DNA of 64,000 bases from Pseudoalteromonas apostichopi. Its GTDB lineage: Bacteria; Pseudomonadota; Gammaproteobacteria; Enterobacterales; Alteromonadaceae. Made by a program: the position numbers and the translations under genes. Below the pieces are notes generated by a model. That model was given only the letters and a program-made list of their open reading frames with translations. It ran no database searches and was not told where the DNA came from. The stretch covers positions 620,001-684,000 of the forward strand of contig NZ_AP028066.1 of assembly GCF_030297135.1 (NCBI RefSeq), written 5' to 3'. Below, piece by piece: positions 9,446-17,705 of the stretch. Position 1 is the first letter of the stretch, and every line of letters starts with the position of its first letter.

Positions 9446-9493
9446 TATAACTGATAGCTTGTTAAAAAAATCGTTTTAAAACTATCAGTTATA
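9446..9493. repeat. 12-bp perfect inverted repeat with 24-bp spacer after pfkA
   Basis: TATAACTGATAG (9446-9457) and CTATCAGTTATA (9482-9493) are exact reverse complements around a 24-base A/T-rich spacer. It lies 15 bp past the phosphofructokinase stop and upstream of the RND adaptor. As RNA from the pfk side it would be a large hairpin without a T-run; it could also be a paired operator. Confidence 0.6.
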
Positions 9494-9507
9494 CTAAATT
9501 CGCTAGA

Positions 9508-10605
9508 TTAACTGAGCTCTTCGCCTAAGCACATACCCATTGCACGAGCGCTTGAAATTAACGAGTGTTCTAAAGGAATAACACGATATTCAGAGGTAGC
9601 TTCTTTTAAACTGATTGGTTTAATTTCTCCGTCTTTACTGACAGGTATAAAACCAAATCGGCCTTGTTTAACAAGCTCGAATGCTTGCACACCAAATTCG
9701 GCTGCTAATACTCTATCGAACGCATTAGGTGTACCACCGCGTTGAATATGACCTAGTACTGTCACTCTCACATCTAGATCAAGTGCGACTCGTATTTGTG
9801 AAGCCAAATGCTCTGCAATACCACCAAGAATTGGGTTTTCATAACCAAACTCATTTGATTGTTTACTCACTACACTGCCAGCAAGTGGTTTAGCCCCCTC
9901 TGAAATGACAATATTGGCAAATCCATGCCCTTTGTCAAAACGTGATTTAAGTTTTGCTTTAATCGCTTCAATATCGTAAGGAATTTCTGGAATAAGGGCT
10001 ACTTCAGCGCCTGCTGCAATTGCTGAATGCAAACAAATCCAACCTGCATCGCGACCCATGACTTCAGTTACAATCACCCGGTTGTGACTTTGTGCTGTTG
10101 GTATTAATCGATCAATGGCTTCTGTGGCGGTGTCGACAGCAGTCTGAAAACCTATTGTGTAATCAGTGCCATATAAATCATTATCAATGGTTTTTGGCAC
10201 GCCGACAATATTTAAGCCATGCTCAAATAGATGCTGAGATACTCTGTGTGAACCATCACCACCAATATTAATAACGGCATCAAAACCAAGTTGCTTAATA
10301 ATACTAATTAACTCATCAGAGCGGTCAATAAACACTTGTTCACCCGCTATTTCAGCAGGAAATGCGGTTGGGTTCCCTTTATTAACGGTTTCTAGAATTG
10401 TTCCACCTCGAACATGAATACCCGCCACCACTTCACTCGTTAAGTGTATAATATCATTTGGTTTTTCAAGCACACCACAATATGCTCTTCGGCTACCATA
10501 CACCTGCCAATTACCATCATGTTCGGCTGCTTTAACCACCGCTCTGATCACCCCATTAAGCCCAGGGCAATCACCCCCACTTGTTAATAGCAGTAATTTT
10601 TTCAT
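9508..10605 (-). CDS. 6-phosphofructokinase (G/K-type active site)
   Basis: 365 residues from ATG 10605, which gives the family start MKKLLLLTSGGDCPGLN; a GTG 21 bases further out has no ribosome binding site. Phosphorylates fructose 6-phosphate in glycolysis. Visible motifs: GGDCPGLN (10-17), GGDGS (115-119), PKTIDND (137-143), EVMGRDAGW. The residue that separates ATP from PPi users is Gly118 (ATP-like) while the second position is Lys138 (PKTIDND, as in PPi enzymes and some ATP enzymes). The phosphodonor therefore cannot be assigned with certainty; ATP is favoured by the Gly. Single-gene unit with a perfect inverted repeat behind it. Confidence 0.88.
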   Translation of the reverse strand: MKKLLLLTSGGDCPGLNGVIRAVVKAAEHDGNWQVYGSRRAYCGVLEKPNDIIHLTSEVVAGIHVRGGTILETVNKGNPTAFPAEIAGEQVFIDRSDELISIIKQLGFDAVINIGGDGSHRVSQHLFEHGLNIVGVPKTIDNDLYGTDYTIGFQTAVDTATEAIDRLIPTAQSHNRVIVTEVMGRDAGWICLHSAIAAGAEVALIPEIPYDIEAIKAKLKSRFDKGHGFANIVISEGAKPLAGSVVSKQSNEFGYENPILGGIAEHLASQIRVALDLDVRVTVLGHIQRGGTPNAFDRVLAAEFGVQAFELVKQGRFGFIPVSKDGEIKPISLKEATSEYRVIPLEHSLISSARAMGMCLGEELS

Positions 10606-10676
10606 CGTGTTACCAACTTCGTTCACTGATTAATTACAGATTAGCTTATATATTGAACTTTCGCGTATGACTTACA

Positions 10677-11090
10677 TCAACTAAAACGCGGTTTTTTATG
10701 TGTAGAAAACAGCGCCACAAAAAGCACTAGTAATACATACTTAGGCAAACTAGTCAGTAAAGTGGTGTTATCAATATTTGCAGAAAAGGTGTTAACAGCA
10801 AAATATAAATGCAGCGCTAAAAATGGTGTCAGCAATATAAAATATGAATACGCTTTGTCTCTAAGATACAGCGACTTACTAATGAGTAAAAACACTAAAA
10901 GTAAAGCTAATAAAGGAAGGCCTAAAGTAACGATATCAACCATTGATAAAGCAAAGTTAGGTGACAATTCATAAAGGGCTGAAAGTACTTCAGTTGGAAT
11001 CGCAATAGCTGATCCATAGCCTATAACGGGTATAGATAAATAGGCAAATAAACAGCCAAAAATAGATAAAAGTAGTACGTTATATTTCAT
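10677..11090 (-). CDS. Small four-helix membrane protein, unknown function
   Basis: 137 residues from ATG 11090, preceded by TGGAG three bases away; the frame is open a little further upstream but that stretch overlaps a strong hairpin. About four hydrophobic segments (LLLSIFGCLFAYLSIPVI; DIVTLGLPLLALLLVFLLIS; SYFILLTPFLALHLYFAV; YVLLVLFVALFS). No family motif recognised. It follows the cyanophycinase gene on the same strand with an 87-bp gap containing a 16-bp inverted repeat, so co-transcription is possible but not certain. Confidence 0.6.
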   Translation of the reverse strand: MKYNVLLLSIFGCLFAYLSIPVIGYGSAIAIPTEVLSALYELSPNFALSMVDIVTLGLPLLALLLVFLLISKSLYLRDKAYSYFILLTPFLALHLYFAVNTFSANIDNTTLLTSLPKYVLLVLFVALFSTHKKPRFS

Positions 11091-11105
11091 AACTCCATTC
11101 CATGG

Positions 11106-11146
11106 TTTGTTCATTATTAGTCTTACGCTAACTAATAATGAACAAA
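11106..11146. repeat. 16-bp perfect inverted repeat between two co-directional genes
   Basis: TTTGTTCATTATTAGT (11106-11121) and ACTAATAATGAACAAA (11131-11146) pair perfectly across a 9-base loop. The hairpin lies just before the small membrane gene's ribosome binding site and after the cyanophycinase stop. There is no T-run on either side, so it is not a standard intrinsic terminator; operator, mRNA-stability or attenuation element are alternatives. Confidence 0.7.
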
Positions 11147-11177
11147 TAATCCACTACTTTTTCAGTATCTTATACTG

Positions 11178-12872
11178 TTAAAAGGTCTTAACTTTAAAGG
11201 CTAGGTTTTCTACCGCACAGCCTGTACTGCTTGTGTTTACACGGTAGTAATGAGTGTTTTCAGTAGCATTTAAATCCAATAAAAACTCATCATGCTGTGC
11301 TACTGCTTGTTGCTCTTGTGTTAAACACATAGCTTGTACAAGCGAGCGTAATTTAGCATCTGAAAATATGGTGCCGAAACGCTGCATCGGCAGTGGCGGA
11401 ATTTTAATACTAGGGAGTGCATTATCAACAGTTCGTTTAGCTAAGTTAAAGCCATCCTTTGTTACATCAATAACCGTACCTGCAGGCCAATAACTAATAG
11501 CTCCGCTATTTTTAGCGTCTGATTGAACATGCACAACACCGCTTTTACCAATCACTGTCATTAAGGAAGTTCTACCAGCTCGTATTGATACAAGCGCTGT
11601 AGTTTCATCAACCCCAAAGCCATGTTTTTGCCCTGTATCTGCCAATAATCTAGCTAAACGCATTGTTCTGTTGCGCTCGCTAAAGTGTGTATCAAGAACA
11701 CCGTACGTAAAGCTACCTAGCCCACCTTGTTTTTCATAAGTTAGGCTATCAGACGAAAGCTTATTACTGCACTCATTTTCACAGCGCTCACTTGGAGGTG
11801 AAACAGCAAACGAGCCTTCTCTCATTGCCGCTAAACTTGTACCATTTGAAATCATCGGCACTGAACCATATTCATTTTTACCACCACTTTGCACAGCAGT
11901 GCCTGCACTTGTGCCAACAAGTAATGGTCTTTGTAAAATTGCGTGAGTCCAAGGATATTGCTTACCGTTATCATCAAACAGTACTTTTCTGGTTAAACTC
12001 TGATCGCCACCGTTAAACATCATCCCCGTCGCGTTTTCAATTAGCTTAACTAAATGATCTACCCCTTTATCACAAAGCACTTTTTCGGCCTTAATTCGAT
12101 CAGGGTAAATTGTCTCACGATTAAAAACGCCCATAGAGTCAGTGCGTAAAGAATCCAAACTCTCACATTGCTTACTCGTAATCGCTTTTGCTAAGGCGGG
12201 GGTTAGAGGTAACCAGCTTGATTCTACCCCCTTAAAGTTTAATAGCCCTTCATAAAAGTCAGCTGATTCATATGGATCTCGGCTAGAGGCTGTAACAGCC
12301 AAAATTGTTGGTGATTTGGTGGTTGTTTTTAATGAAGCAGCAACAAAATCTAAAATATCATTGGCTGCACGTTCGTTATTATCACTTGTACTAACCTGCT
12401 CTTTTTGACGGGTAGAATCTGTATTTAATACAGCGACTTCAAGTGAGTCTATGACAAAGTTGTATTCTGAATCAGTGAGTTCGTTTAGTAACTTGTTATC
12501 TAAATCACGCCATGCCCATAAAATATCACTTTTAGTGATCACGCCTGACTTTTCACGTGCAATCTGTGCTAATACCTTGAGCGTTTGCTGACGATTTTTT
12601 TTATTCTTGGTTGGCCAATTTGTCTTTATTGCAGATAAAGCATCATTATTTAATCGATATTGATTAGTTTGTTTACCACTAATCTGTTTATTAGAAAGAC
12701 AATTTTTAGGGCTCATACTTGAGCAGGTGGTCAAAGCACCGCCGACTAAGACCAACGTTTGCTGTTGATCACTTGCATACACTTTGCTGCCAAATGATGC
12801 GAAAAACAAACCAAATACCAAAGAAAAAGCTGAAGTTTGATATTTAGTCTTTTGCTCCTTAAGGATGTTCAT
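11178..12872 (-). CDS. Exported cyanophycinase (peptidase S51)
   Basis: 564 residues from ATG 12872, which yields a proper signal peptide (about residues 1-34, FSLVFGLFFASFGSKVYAS-DQQ); the open frame upstream would bury it. Seen motifs of S51 peptidases: GGDQS (288-292), the serine elbow GTSAGT with nucleophile Ser322, DTHFSERNR with His396, and GFGVDETTAL. Cyanophycinases cut multi-L-arginyl-poly-L-aspartate into beta-Asp-Arg dipeptides. The signal peptide says this acts outside the cytoplasm, as CphE types do. It is longer than cyanobacterial CphB (about 270 residues), with about 150 extra residues before the catalytic core and an inserted Cys-containing stretch (RCENECSNK). A receptor, permease and isoaspartyl dipeptidase lie next door. 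Confidence 0.87.
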   Translation of the reverse strand: MNILKEQKTKYQTSAFSLVFGLFFASFGSKVYASDQQQTLVLVGGALTTCSSMSPKNCLSNKQISGKQTNQYRLNNDALSAIKTNWPTKNKKNRQQTLKVLAQIAREKSGVITKSDILWAWRDLDNKLLNELTDSEYNFVIDSLEVAVLNTDSTRQKEQVSTSDNNERAANDILDFVAASLKTTTKSPTILAVTASSRDPYESADFYEGLLNFKGVESSWLPLTPALAKAITSKQCESLDSLRTDSMGVFNRETIYPDRIKAEKVLCDKGVDHLVKLIENATGMMFNGGDQSLTRKVLFDDNGKQYPWTHAILQRPLLVGTSAGTAVQSGGKNEYGSVPMISNGTSLAAMREGSFAVSPPSERCENECSNKLSSDSLTYEKQGGLGSFTYGVLDTHFSERNRTMRLARLLADTGQKHGFGVDETTALVSIRAGRTSLMTVIGKSGVVHVQSDAKNSGAISYWPAGTVIDVTKDGFNLAKRTVDNALPSIKIPPLPMQRFGTIFSDAKLRSLVQAMCLTQEQQAVAQHDEFLLDLNATENTHYYRVNTSSTGCAVENLAFKVKTF

Positions 12873-12964
12873 ATTGTTACACTCTTGTAAAAAAATATTA
12901 GAAAATTGCTTGCGCAGCTTTTTGTTGCTTGCTATAAAAAAAAGGAACATTTAAAAACGCGAGT

Positions 12965-12988
12965 AAGCTAGCACTGTATCGCTAGCTT
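12965..12988. promoter_or_regulatory. Inverted repeat in the cyanophycinase/TonB-receptor divergent region
   Basis: AAGCTAGC (12965-12972) and GCTAGCTT (12981-12988) are a perfect 8-bp inverted repeat with an 8-base spacer, 93 bp before the cyanophycinase start. Placed between two divergent genes of one apparent pathway, it is a good candidate operator for a shared regulator; none is encoded beside it. Confidence 0.5.
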
Positions 12989-13050
12989 TGTCAAAAGACC
13001 TTACGGATTGGAATTATGTTGAAAAATGCATTATCGCTTTGCACATATTT

Positions 13051-13123
13051 CTACTCTCCACACTACCTTTCGGAGTGGTTTGACGAGTAGCCACACCTCA
13101 CTTCCTGTGAGGGGCTAGTTGTG
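13051..13123 (+). promoter_or_regulatory. Structured leader upstream of the TonB receptor
   Basis: Two adjacent stem-loops can be drawn. The first has CTACTC (13051-13056) with GAGTAG (13085-13090) enclosing CCAC/GTGG. The second has CCTCAC (13096-13101) with GTGAGG (13107-13112) and a 5-base loop, flanked by CACA/TGTG (13092-13095 and 13120-13123). No T-run follows, and the receptor start is about 90 bases on. It could be a cis-acting RNA or an upstream terminator. I do not recognise a known riboswitch class. Confidence 0.45.
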
Positions 13124-13214
13124 TCTATAACCCACTGCCCTGTCTAAAAAATTATAACAATTATTCAAAACGTCACGGTTTTGCCGTGTGTTTTTAAGAC
13201 AAAGGTAAATCAAT

Positions 13215-16142
13215 ATGTTTCGTCAGTTAACAATTGCTGTAGCAATCAGTGCTGTGCTGTGCCCAGTACAATCTGTCTATGCTCAAAACGACCAACAATC
13301 AGAAAAAATTGAACGAGTAGAAGTAACAGGATCACGAATTAAAGGGGTTGATTTAGAAGGAACCATCCCGCTTACCGTGCTTGACCAAGATGCAATCAAG
13401 CGCTCAGGAGCGAACACCATTCATGAGTTATTAAAAGATTTATCCGTTTTCAAAGGCGGATCCGGTACCTTTTCAACATCTGAAAGTGGTGGTACATCAA
13501 CCTCAACACCAGCGGGTCAATCAGCAGCTAGCCTTCGAGGCATGGGGCCTTCTGCCACATTAACACTCATTAATGGGCGACGTGTAGCACCTAGCTCGTT
13601 CGCAGCAGGCACTGAAAACTTTGTTGATGTAAACTCAATTCCACTTGCTGCAATCGAGCGCATCGATATTTTAGCCACTGGTGCATCGGCAATTTATGGG
13701 GCTGATGCTGTAGCCGGTGTTATTAACTATATTCTTAAAGATGACTTTCAAGGAGCTGAAGTAAACACTTCTTACACCAATAGTTTTAACAGTCATGACG
13801 AAGGTAAGAAGCAACTTAACGTGGTCTACGGCACGAATATCGGTGAAAGTAACTTAACGGTATTTGCTGATATTTACGACCGCAATGCCTTTAAAGCGAC
13901 CGACAGAAGTTATACCGCAACACCTAATCTAGTGAATGGTTACTCATATTTACCGAAACTTGAGAACTCACCAAACATTTATTATTACAGCAGCCGAGAT
14001 GGCAATGAACTACCAGCGCCAAACTGTAAAACAGAGCTTGTCACGACTGAGTATGGTGAGGAAATTTGTGCTTACTATGCTAATCAAGATGATTACCTAG
14101 AAACCCCATTTGAAAGCCTTTCAACTGGCTTTATGTTTAACAGCACCTTAGGTGATTTAGATTGGCATACCGATTTCTTCTATAGCCAAACTAAATCAAA
14201 AGCCTATTCATCACCTGCACCAATCAATCAAATAAACGACGATGATGGTCCGTATATCATAGAAGATGCGCTATTCATTTATGATAACGCTGATGGCAGT
14301 AACGACCTTATGGACCAGCTTTATATTGATCCATTTACCACTCAAGCAGGTCGAGATATGTATGGCTTTGCATTTGATGCACGTTTTAATTCACCGCGTA
14401 CTGTTGAAGTTGAAACTAAAAACTTTCGCTTAGTCAGTAGCCTAGCTGGTTACATTGGTGATTGGAGTTGGGAGTCAGGTATAACATTTTCTCGTTCTAA
14501 GTCAGAGCAAGAAGCGATTGATGGAGTTTACAACCGCTACCAATTTCATGCTGCAATCACTGGTGAATTATGCTCTGACGGATCAATGGCTACATACGAT
14601 GGAACACAGCTGAATTGTGCGCAAGGTCAGTTAATGCCATTCTACAACCCTTTTTTACAGGGGTATGCTAATAATGATGCCGTGCTTGAGCTTGCAAAAG
14701 CAAACCCAAGTAGAAGTGGTGAAAGTACAGTATACGGTTGGGATTTAAACTTTAATGGCGATTTATTTACGTTTAATGAGTTACCCATTTATGCTGCATT
14801 TGGTATAGAAGCTAGACGAGAAGAATTAAAAGATATTCCTTCTTTAGATTCACAAGCGCGTGCTGAAAATGGTTATTTAGTCGATGTTTTTGGTTTTGGC
14901 TCGAGCTTATCAGAAGCAGACCGTACGCAATACGCTGCATTTGTAGAGTTGAATATGCCAGTTACTGAGCAGCTAGAACTGCAAGTTGCTGGTCGTTACG
15001 ACCATTACGATGACTTTGGTGGAACGTTTAACCCTAAAGTGGGTTTAAGCTACCGCCCTTCAGATTCTCTGATCATTAGAAGCTCTTGGTCAACGTCTTT
15101 TAGAGCACCTTCATTAACTCAAGCTGGTGTAAAATTACGTACTACACAATCAAGCTTTGATTGTGGCGCTAATCAGGCTGTTGCAGATTTATACTGTATG
15201 GGCGATGGCACAGAAGTCAGAGTTAACAGCCTAGAACTTGGTAATCAAACACTCAAAGCCGAGGAGTCTGAAGCGCTCAGCATTGGCTTTGCATGGAGTC
15301 CATCTGTAAATACCAATCTGACTGTCGATTATTGGCATTTCGATCATGAACAAGTCATCGATACCAATATGACAGCAGTGCTAGATAGAGCAATCACGGA
15401 TGCTTCTCTGCGTCACTGTGGTTTAGTACCACAAGGCCAACAAGGTATTTCGTACGAGGAGCAGCTGTGTGAAATAACCGATAATGCAGGACTTAATATC
15501 GAAAGTGATGGCGCTAATCTCTCTGAGATCCTAACAAACTATATTAGTGAGTTTAACCCGCGAGAAGATGAGCTATTCCTGCCACTATTTAGAGACCATG
15601 TTATTCCTCTTGAAAATACCGGCACGCAAACCTTAGCAGGTATCGACTTTAAGTTCGATCATCGTTTTCTTTTTGCACAAGGTAATTTAACACTCGCTTT
15701 TGATGGTACACACTATTTGGAGTTCGAGAGAAATAAACCAGGCTCAGATGCAACCGAAAAGCTAATCGGTACTTATCGCTACCCTGAAAATGTGGGCAGA
15801 TTCTCTATTGATTGGGATGCCGAGAGTTATTACATAAATCTTGGTGCCAATTATACCAGTAGCTATGAGGATGATATTGAAGGACTGCGTGGCCGTGAAA
15901 TAGATGAGCTAGAGGAACTAGGCGAGCTTAATGATGAGTTAAAACGTGATGTTGATGAATGGTTAGTATGGGATTTATCAGCCGGATATTTTATCAATGA
16001 TGCATTATCAATCCGTGCTCGTATCGATAATATCTTTGATAAAGAACCGCCTAAACTATATGGTTCAAGCCGAGGTTTTGATTCTATAAACCATAATGCT
16101 TATGGCAGTCGCTATACGTTAAGTTTGAGCTATCGCTTTTAG
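13215..16142 (+). CDS. TonB-dependent outer membrane receptor
   Basis: 975 residues. Signal peptide MFRQLTIAVAISAVLCPVQSVYAQ, then a short N-terminal region with the TonB-box-like IERVEVTGSRI, a plug domain (about 45-175, ending GADAVAGVINYILKD) and a long beta-barrel ending in the aromatic terminus SLSYRF. It imports a large substrate across the outer membrane using TonB energy. Its position, divergent from an exported cyanophycinase and followed by a permease and isoaspartyl dipeptidase, suggests cyanophycin fragments or beta-Asp dipeptides as substrate (inference). Its own sequence gives only the family. Confidence 0.92.
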   Translation: MFRQLTIAVAISAVLCPVQSVYAQNDQQSEKIERVEVTGSRIKGVDLEGTIPLTVLDQDAIKRSGANTIHELLKDLSVFKGGSGTFSTSESGGTSTSTPAGQSAASLRGMGPSATLTLINGRRVAPSSFAAGTENFVDVNSIPLAAIERIDILATGASAIYGADAVAGVINYILKDDFQGAEVNTSYTNSFNSHDEGKKQLNVVYGTNIGESNLTVFADIYDRNAFKATDRSYTATPNLVNGYSYLPKLENSPNIYYYSSRDGNELPAPNCKTELVTTEYGEEICAYYANQDDYLETPFESLSTGFMFNSTLGDLDWHTDFFYSQTKSKAYSSPAPINQINDDDGPYIIEDALFIYDNADGSNDLMDQLYIDPFTTQAGRDMYGFAFDARFNSPRTVEVETKNFRLVSSLAGYIGDWSWESGITFSRSKSEQEAIDGVYNRYQFHAAITGELCSDGSMATYDGTQLNCAQGQLMPFYNPFLQGYANNDAVLELAKANPSRSGESTVYGWDLNFNGDLFTFNELPIYAAFGIEARREELKDIPSLDSQARAENGYLVDVFGFGSSLSEADRTQYAAFVELNMPVTEQLELQVAGRYDHYDDFGGTFNPKVGLSYRPSDSLIIRSSWSTSFRAPSLTQAGVKLRTTQSSFDCGANQAVADLYCMGDGTEVRVNSLELGNQTLKAEESEALSIGFAWSPSVNTNLTVDYWHFDHEQVIDTNMTAVLDRAITDASLRHCGLVPQGQQGISYEEQLCEITDNAGLNIESDGANLSEILTNYISEFNPREDELFLPLFRDHVIPLENTGTQTLAGIDFKFDHRFLFAQGNLTLAFDGTHYLEFERNKPGSDATEKLIGTYRYPENVGRFSIDWDAESYYINLGANYTSSYEDDIEGLRGREIDELEELGELNDELKRDVDEWLVWDLSAGYFINDALSIRARIDNIFDKEPPKLYGSSRGFDSINHNAYGSRYTLSLSYRF

Positions 16143-16150
16143 CAAGGTAT

Positions 16151-16178
16151 GGGCGACTTGATAGTCGTCCACACTTTT
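16151..16178 (+). terminator. Possible terminator after the TonB receptor
   Basis: GGGCGAC (16151-16157) pairs with GTCGTCC (16164-16170) with one G-T pair and a 6-base loop, followed by ACACTTTTG. It is a weak intrinsic terminator or processing hairpin between the receptor and permease genes (142-bp gap). Confidence 0.4.
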
Positions 16179-16284
16179 GAGCTTACGTTATCTTAAACTA
16201 ATGACTCTCAGTATTAATCTTTCTTAGCAAGGGCTACAATACCTTGCTTATCTTATAAACGTCGAATGACCTTTAAGTGACTTT

Positions 16285-17694
16285 ATGAAAAACAAACAGT
16301 TTGCGATGCCAGATGCGAGCATCATTTTGTTGTGCGTCGCAGTTATCGCCTATTTCGCCAGCCTATTTATAACCCCCGGAGTGTTTAATGCCGAAAAGGA
16401 TAGCCATAGCGTTGAATTATCACAATACCAAACAGCCTTAGATCATACCCCGCCAGCATTTTTTGCAGAAGGTGGCGAAATTGGCTTAGCTAATGTCTTA
16501 TTTGAAGGGTTAGTGTCAGGTGATAAGTATGGCGCAGCGATTGGTGTGATGGCGTTTATTTTAATCACTGGCGGTGCGTTTGGGATTATCTTAAAAACCG
16601 GTGCGATTAATAACGGCATAATGGCACTCATTAATAAAACACAACATATTGAGTGGGTATTCATTCCTCTATTGTTCGTGCTTTTTTCTTTAGGTGGTGC
16701 GGTTTTCGGCATGGGTGAAGAAGCCATCGCCTTTTGTATTGTGTTATTCCCGATTATGAAGCAACTTGGCTATGACGCAAAAGTTACCGTATTAACAACC
16801 TATGTTGCTACACAAATTGGCTTTGCCACCTCATGGATGAACCCATTTAGCATTGCCATAGCTCAGTCTATAGCTGAAATTCCCGTTTTTTCTGGCGCAG
16901 GGTTCAGAATGGTTGCTTGGCTTGTTTTTACTTCATTTGGACTTGTATTCACCATTCGATATGCCAATTCTATTAGAGCAACTAAACAACAAACTAACCA
17001 ACACAAAGACAGCGCAATAAATTTAGATAACGCAGATAGACTAATCTTACTTACTTTTGTAGCTGGTATTGTTTGGGTTATTTGGGGTGTGATGGCTAGG
17101 CAGTATTATATTCCTGAATTAGCAGCGCAGTTTTTTTGCTTAGGTATTGCCTGTGCTGTAATCGCCAGCTTATTCAAAAAACAAACTGCCAATGAAAGCG
17201 CAAACGCATTTAAAGAAGGTGCCCAAGAGCTCTTACCTGCTGCGCTTTTAGTGGCACTTGCAAAGGGGGTTATTTTAATACTTGGCGGTAGCGACTTAAC
17301 GTCACCTTCAACCCTTAATACCTTACTGTACTATAGTGCCACCAGCATCTCCGTTGTGCCTGATTATATCGCTGCTTGGGGCATGCTATTATTTCAAAGC
17401 GTATTTAACTTCTTTGTTTCATCAGGCTCAGGTCAAGCAGCGATAACAATGCCGCTAATGTCACCACTCGGTGATTTGTTAAATATCTCACGTCAAATTG
17501 TGGTGTTAGCGTTTCAATTGGGTGATGGTTTAACGAATATTTTTATTCCTACTTCTGCTAGTCTCATTGGCTGTTTAGGTATTGTTAAATTAGATTGGAG
17601 TGAATGGGCACGTTTTATTTGGCGCTTCACTTTAGCTTTATTTGGTCTTGCCAGTGGCTTTATTTTTCTCTCACACTTTATTAACTATCAGTAA
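16285..17694 (+). CDS. YfcC/DcuC-family permease
   Basis: 469 residues, about 12 membrane helices, with motifs of the YfcC (C4-dicarboxylate anaerobic carrier-like) family: GGAFGIILKTGAINNGI, LGGAVFGMGEEAIAF, GFATSWMNPFSIAIAQ and FVSSGSGQAAITMPLM. The family is annotated for basic amino acid or peptide-related transport, with poor experimental backing. It starts 142 bp after the TonB receptor and ends 11 bp before the isoaspartyl dipeptidase start, so permease and dipeptidase are surely one unit. The likely cargo is therefore beta-Asp-Arg or related dipeptides entering the cytoplasm (inference). Confidence 0.85.
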   Translation: MKNKQFAMPDASIILLCVAVIAYFASLFITPGVFNAEKDSHSVELSQYQTALDHTPPAFFAEGGEIGLANVLFEGLVSGDKYGAAIGVMAFILITGGAFGIILKTGAINNGIMALINKTQHIEWVFIPLLFVLFSLGGAVFGMGEEAIAFCIVLFPIMKQLGYDAKVTVLTTYVATQIGFATSWMNPFSIAIAQSIAEIPVFSGAGFRMVAWLVFTSFGLVFTIRYANSIRATKQQTNQHKDSAINLDNADRLILLTFVAGIVWVIWGVMARQYYIPELAAQFFCLGIACAVIASLFKKQTANESANAFKEGAQELLPAALLVALAKGVILILGGSDLTSPSTLNTLLYYSATSISVVPDYIAAWGMLLFQSVFNFFVSSGSGQAAITMPLMSPLGDLLNISRQIVVLAFQLGDGLTNIFIPTSASLIGCLGIVKLDWSEWARFIWRFTLALFGLASGFIFLSHFINYQ

Positions 17695-17705
17695 AAGATT
17701 TAATT

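Noticed and set aside
16149..16178. Strong terminator after the TonB receptor
   Set aside because: Stem has a G-T pair and only four T; kept as weak candidate so receptor-permease co-transcription remains open.
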